Below, piece after piece: positions 34,894-37,068 of a stretch of DNA of 37,068 bases. The DNA is from Lachnospiraceae bacterium (GTDB lineage Bacteria; Bacillota_A; Clostridia; Lachnospirales; Lachnospiraceae), in the NCBI GenBank assembly GCA_017621115.1, contig JAGATU010000101.1:1-37068 (forward strand). Reading direction: 5' to 3'. The stretch's first letter is position 1; each line of letters opens with the position of its first letter. The translations under genes were made by a program, and so were the position numbers. A model generated the notes under the pieces. That model worked only from the letters and a program-made list of their open reading frames with translations, was not told where the DNA came from and ran no database searches.

Positions 34894-35325
34894 TTATATA
34901 CCAAGGCCCAATTCTGCCATATGCTCTGCAATCTCATCCATATCTTCATAGGTTGCAGTGCCTTCCCATCTTTCCTTGCTCCAGATTTCCACTCTGCTTC
35001 CGACACCGATTAATACAACGTCCTTAAGCAGTTCTGAAAATTCACGCAGCACACCGGGTACCAAAATACGTCCCTGCTTGTCCACTTCCACGCTTGCGGC
35101 ACCCGCAAGAAAGAAACGCACAAACTTTCTGGCGTCTTTATTGGTAATCGGCAATGTTTTCAATTTGTTCTCGAAAGCAGACCACTCATTGTTATCGAAC
35201 ACGAACAGACAGCCATCCAACCCCTTTGTCACAACAAATTCTTCGCCAAGTACTTCTCTGAATTTGGAAGGGATAATCAGTCTGCCTTTTGTATCAATAG
35301 TATGATTGTATTCGCCCATGAACAT
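34894..35325 (-). CDS. mraZ: Transcriptional regulator MraZ
   Basis: 143 aa from the ATG at 35325 (GCAGGTGA five bases upstream), giving [20 protein letters not shown]. Two SpoVT-AbrB-like halves: residues 5-50 with the [13 protein letters not shown] motif and about 80-125 with [14 protein letters not shown]. MraZ represses its own dcw operon by binding repeats upstream, and four such repeats are present (35373-35409). First gene of the cluster. Confidence 0.96.
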   Translation of the reverse strand: MFMGEYNHTIDTKGRLIIPSKFREVLGEEFVVTKGLDGCLFVFDNNEWSAFENKLKTLPITNKDARKFVRFFLAGAASVEVDKQGRILVPGVLREFSELLKDVVLIGVGSRVEIWSKERWEGTATYEDMDEIAEHMAELGLGI

Positions 35326-35372
35326 AACAATCACCTGCCTTCAAAAATGGTCTGTCACGGAAAGCATATTTA

Positions 35373-35409
35373 CCACTTTGTACCACTTCGTTCCACTTTC
35401 CACCACTTT
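35373..35409 (-). promoter_or_regulatory. Four MraZ boxes
   Basis: On the minus strand AAGTGG occurs four times at an exact 10-base period (CCACTT at 35373, 35383, 35393 and 35403 on the plus strand). Known MraZ operators are GTGG-type repeats with this period. They lie just downstream of the -10 box, so bound MraZ would block initiation. Confidence 0.85.
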
Positions 35410-35416
35410 TAGGTCA

Positions 35417-35445
35417 ATTTTAAGCCATTTTTACTAATAATGCAA
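35417..35445 (-). promoter_or_regulatory. Promoter of the mraZ-led dcw operon
   Basis: TTGCAT, 17 bases, TAAAAT. Expected transcription start is about 35410, at the edge of the MraZ boxes. Confidence 0.7.
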
Positions 35446-35462
35446 GCGAAAAACGTAAAAAA

Positions 35463-35496
35463 AAGCGCCTCATAGCGAAATAAGTTAGAGGCGCTT
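35463..35496 (-). terminator. Terminator-like hairpin upstream of the mraZ promoter
   Basis: A 9-bp stem (AAGCGCCTC/GAGGCGCTT) with a 16-base loop, followed on the minus strand by eight T residues. No gene lies between it and the ychF terminator. It may be a second stop for ychF readthrough or the end of a small RNA. Confidence 0.7.
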
Positions 35497-35498
35497 AT

Positions 35499-35535
35499 AG
35501 ATATTGTGGTGTGCATTTCTCCCACCACAATATCT
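35499..35535 (+). terminator. Terminator-like hairpin facing ychF
   Basis: A perfect 13-bp stem (35499-35511 with 35523-35535) and an 11-base loop, followed on the plus strand by a short T-run. No plus-strand gene ends here, so its role is unclear; together with the neighbouring hairpin it fills the 296-base gap between mraZ and ychF. Confidence 0.5.
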
Positions 35536-35579
35536 AGTTTTTATATTTTCAAGATACATACCTGACTTGTACAAAAAAA

Positions 35580-35615
35580 GAGGGTATCGCGAACAATGTC
35601 ATTCGCGATGCCCTC
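35580..35615 (-). terminator. Terminator of ychF
   Basis: A 14-bp stem (GAGGGTATCGCGAA and its partner, one mismatch) with an eight-base loop, followed on the minus strand by seven T residues, 15 bases past the ychF stop. Confidence 0.85.
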
Positions 35616-35630
35616 TTTTTCAATTACTTT

Positions 35631-36728
35631 TTATACATTAAAACGGAACAAAATTACGTCACCGTCTTTTACTACATATTCCTTACCTTCCATGCCAACA
35701 AGACCTTTTTCCCTTGCGGCAGCTAAGGAACCCTGTTCGAGTAAATCCTTATAATTGACTACCTCTGCCTTGATGAATCCTCTCTCAAAATCGGTATGTA
35801 TCTTACCGGCAGCCTGCGGTGCTTTGGTTCCAATCTTAATGGTCCATGCTCTTGTCTCATCTTCACCTGCTGTTAAGAAACTCATAAGTCCAAGTAAACG
35901 GTAACTGGTTGCAATGAGTTTATCCAGACCGGATTCAGAAAGTCCCAAATCTTCTAAGAACATTGCTTTTTCATCATCATCCAGTTCTGCAATTTCCTGC
36001 TCAATCTGTGCGCAGATTACGAATACTTCACTATCGTTTTCAGCCGCAAATTTACGTACAGCTACTACTTTGTCATTATCTGCACCGTCATTTGCCAAAT
36101 CATCCTCTGCTACATTGGCTGCAAAAATAACCGGCTTAGCAGTCAAAAGATTGTACGAAGCAAACCAGGCTTCTTCATCTTCATCCATAGTTTCAAAACC
36201 TTTTGCAAGTTTGCCTTCTTCCAAGTATGCAATAAGACGTCTTACCATATCCATCTCTTTTGCAATCTTCTTATCATTATTGGCTGCTCTCTGTCCCTTA
36301 GCCAGACGACGCTCTAAGATTTCTGCATCAGAGAAAATCAACTCCAGATTAATCGTTTCGATATCACGAAGCGGATCAACAGAACCATCAACATGAATAA
36401 CATTGGAATCTTCAAAACATCTTACCACATGTACAATTGCATCCACTTCACGGATATTTGCCAAAAACTGATTGCCAAGGCCTTCTCCCTTGGACGCACC
36501 TTTTACAAGGCCCGCAATATCCACAAATTCTATAACAGCCGGTGTTACTTTCTTGGAACTGTACATATCTCCAAGAAGTTTGAGTCTCTCATCCGGTACT
36601 GCTACAATACCCACATTCGGGTCAATGGTACAGAACGGATAATTGGCTGATTCCGCACCTGCTTTTGTTAATGAGTTAAAAAGTGTACTTTTTCCTACGT
36701 TAGGTAATCCTACGATACCTAGTTTCAT
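35631..36728 (-). CDS. ychF: Ribosome-associated ATPase YchF/EngD
   Basis: 365 aa, the standard length. G1 loop GLPNVGKSTLFN (6-17), the DPNVGIVAVPDERL block, G3 DIAGLVKGASKGEGLGNQFL, a helical insert, and the C-terminal TGS domain ending EGKEYVVKDGDVILFRFNV. YchF is an Obg-related P-loop protein that prefers ATP and binds ribosomes; the exact role is debated. Own promoter and terminator. AAGGAGG precedes the ATG. Confidence 0.96.
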   Translation of the reverse strand: MKLGIVGLPNVGKSTLFNSLTKAGAESANYPFCTIDPNVGIVAVPDERLKLLGDMYSSKKVTPAVIEFVDIAGLVKGASKGEGLGNQFLANIREVDAIVHVVRCFEDSNVIHVDGSVDPLRDIETINLELIFSDAEILERRLAKGQRAANNDKKIAKEMDMVRRLIAYLEEGKLAKGFETMDEDEEAWFASYNLLTAKPVIFAANVAEDDLANDGADNDKVVAVRKFAAENDSEVFVICAQIEQEIAELDDDEKAMFLEDLGLSESGLDKLIATSYRLLGLMSFLTAGEDETRAWTIKIGTKAPQAAGKIHTDFERGFIKAEVVNYKDLLEQGSLAAAREKGLVGMEGKEYVVKDGDVILFRFNV

Positions 36729-36788
36729 TTTCTATATTTCCTCCTTAAGCCCTTTGATTTTAAAGGTCTTGTATAATATTATCATTTA

Positions 36789-36817
36789 ATTATGCACCAT
36801 TTTTATTTACCATACAA
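36789..36817 (-). promoter_or_regulatory. Probable promoter of ychF
   Basis: TTGTAT, 17 bases, CATAAT. The rest of the 36729-36889 gap is AT-rich without other clear signals. Confidence 0.45.
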
Positions 36818-36889
36818 CCGCTACTTACTATATCACGAAGTTTTAAAAAAGTAAATTCTTATATTATCTTAGAATATAACATAAAAAGG

Positions 36890-36914
36890 GAGCAATGGAA
36901 ATCATCCATTACTC
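36890..36914 (-). terminator. Terminator of the NAD synthetase gene
   Basis: A 10-bp stem (one G-U pair) with a five-base loop and five T residues on the minus strand, 20 bases past the stop. Confidence 0.75.
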
Positions 36915-36933
36915 ACCTTATCAATTCTTTATA

Positions 36934-37068
36934 CTAGATTTCAAACCCCGGCATCGGCTTTACCTTAAACAAATTTTTTTCATGCAGTAAATCAATACGC
37001 CTTCTTTTCTTTGAATCTTCCATAACACCGGTTCTGATATACTTATCCAACTCGGCATATGTAAATCC
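36934..37068 (-). CDS. nadE: NAD(+) synthetase, C-terminal end (cut by the window edge)
   Basis: Only the last 44 codons are inside the window: GFTYAELDKYIRTG near the start, then RIDLLHEKNLFKVKPMPGF and the stop. This matches the C-terminus of clostridial NadE, with the conserved YxxLDxYIRTG and LHxxNLFK pattern. The enzyme amidates nicotinate adenine dinucleotide to NAD. The catalytic core lies outside the window, so glutamine- or ammonia-dependence cannot be judged. Confidence 0.75.
   Translation of the reverse strand, partial: GFTYAELDKYIRTGVMEDSKKRRRIDLLHEKNLFKVKPMPGFEI

Noticed and set aside
36393..36650. Plus-strand open frame opposite ychF
   Set aside because: Completely inside a well-conserved gene on the other strand, no promoter or ribosome site.

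Overview
The window looks like the chromosome of a low-GC, spore-forming Gram-positive anaerobe of the Clostridia, most likely Lachnospiraceae. The reasons are the gene order spoIIGA-sigE-sigG-ylmC/ymxH-nrdR beside a division and cell-wall (dcw) cluster, AAGGAGG-type ribosome sites with several TTG/GTG starts, DUF6033- and DUF5688-type proteins, and protein sequences typical of that family. No plasmid, phage or insertion-sequence genes are visible. All genes lie on the minus strand except one membrane glycosyltransferase (14018-15547) and a small antisense RNA (about 5316).

Layout from left to right. 28-2972: an autoregulated HTH/TPR regulator and ABC exporter pair. 3039-7610: an accessory stretch with two paralogous DUF6033-like genes (3105 and 6787, the second followed by a charged unknown gene), a GH27 alpha-galactosidase, a compact type I toxin-antitoxin locus whose 31-residue holin-like toxin is easily missed, and the 3' remnant of a VanY-type carboxypeptidase. 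7639-10788: NADP-type glutamate dehydrogenase, a membrane-anchored SH3b protein and tRNA-Arg(CCG). 10831-16435: three GT-C type membrane glycosyltransferases around a divergent promoter, and a DUF5688 protein. 16486-19596: yqeG-aroE-aroK-aroQ and efp. 19605-20858: a small membrane protein, nrdR and ylmC/ymxH, with a GC-rich element bearing a perfect 41-bp inverted repeat between the last two. 20931-23396: sigG, sigE and spoIIGA. 23471-35445: mraZ-rsmH-ftsL-pbp-pbp-murD-ftsW-murA-ftsQ-ftsZ. 35463-37068: hairpins, ychF and the 3' end of an NAD synthetase gene.

How the parts work together. The mraZ-to-ftsZ run encodes late cell-wall precursor synthesis and the septal machinery, apparently from a promoter followed by four MraZ boxes, with an extra promoter before ftsZ. 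SpoIIGA and pro-SigE give the early mother-cell switch from a promoter that resembles the B. subtilis spoIIG promoter (near-consensus -35 and -10 with 21-bp spacing and a Spo0A-like box). SigG follows, with its ribosome site buried in a hairpin. The aro genes make shikimate-pathway intermediates.

The most interesting signal is shared by the two DUF6033-like loci. Both have a sigma-28 (flagellar) type promoter, then exactly 20 bases later a hairpin whose loop carries GGA, then a ribosome site matching 11 of 12 positions of the CsrA consensus. This is the layout of flagellin mRNAs controlled by FliA/SigD and CsrA. It predicts that these proteins of unknown function belong to the motility regulon. 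All regulatory calls were read by eye; no searches or folding programs were run.
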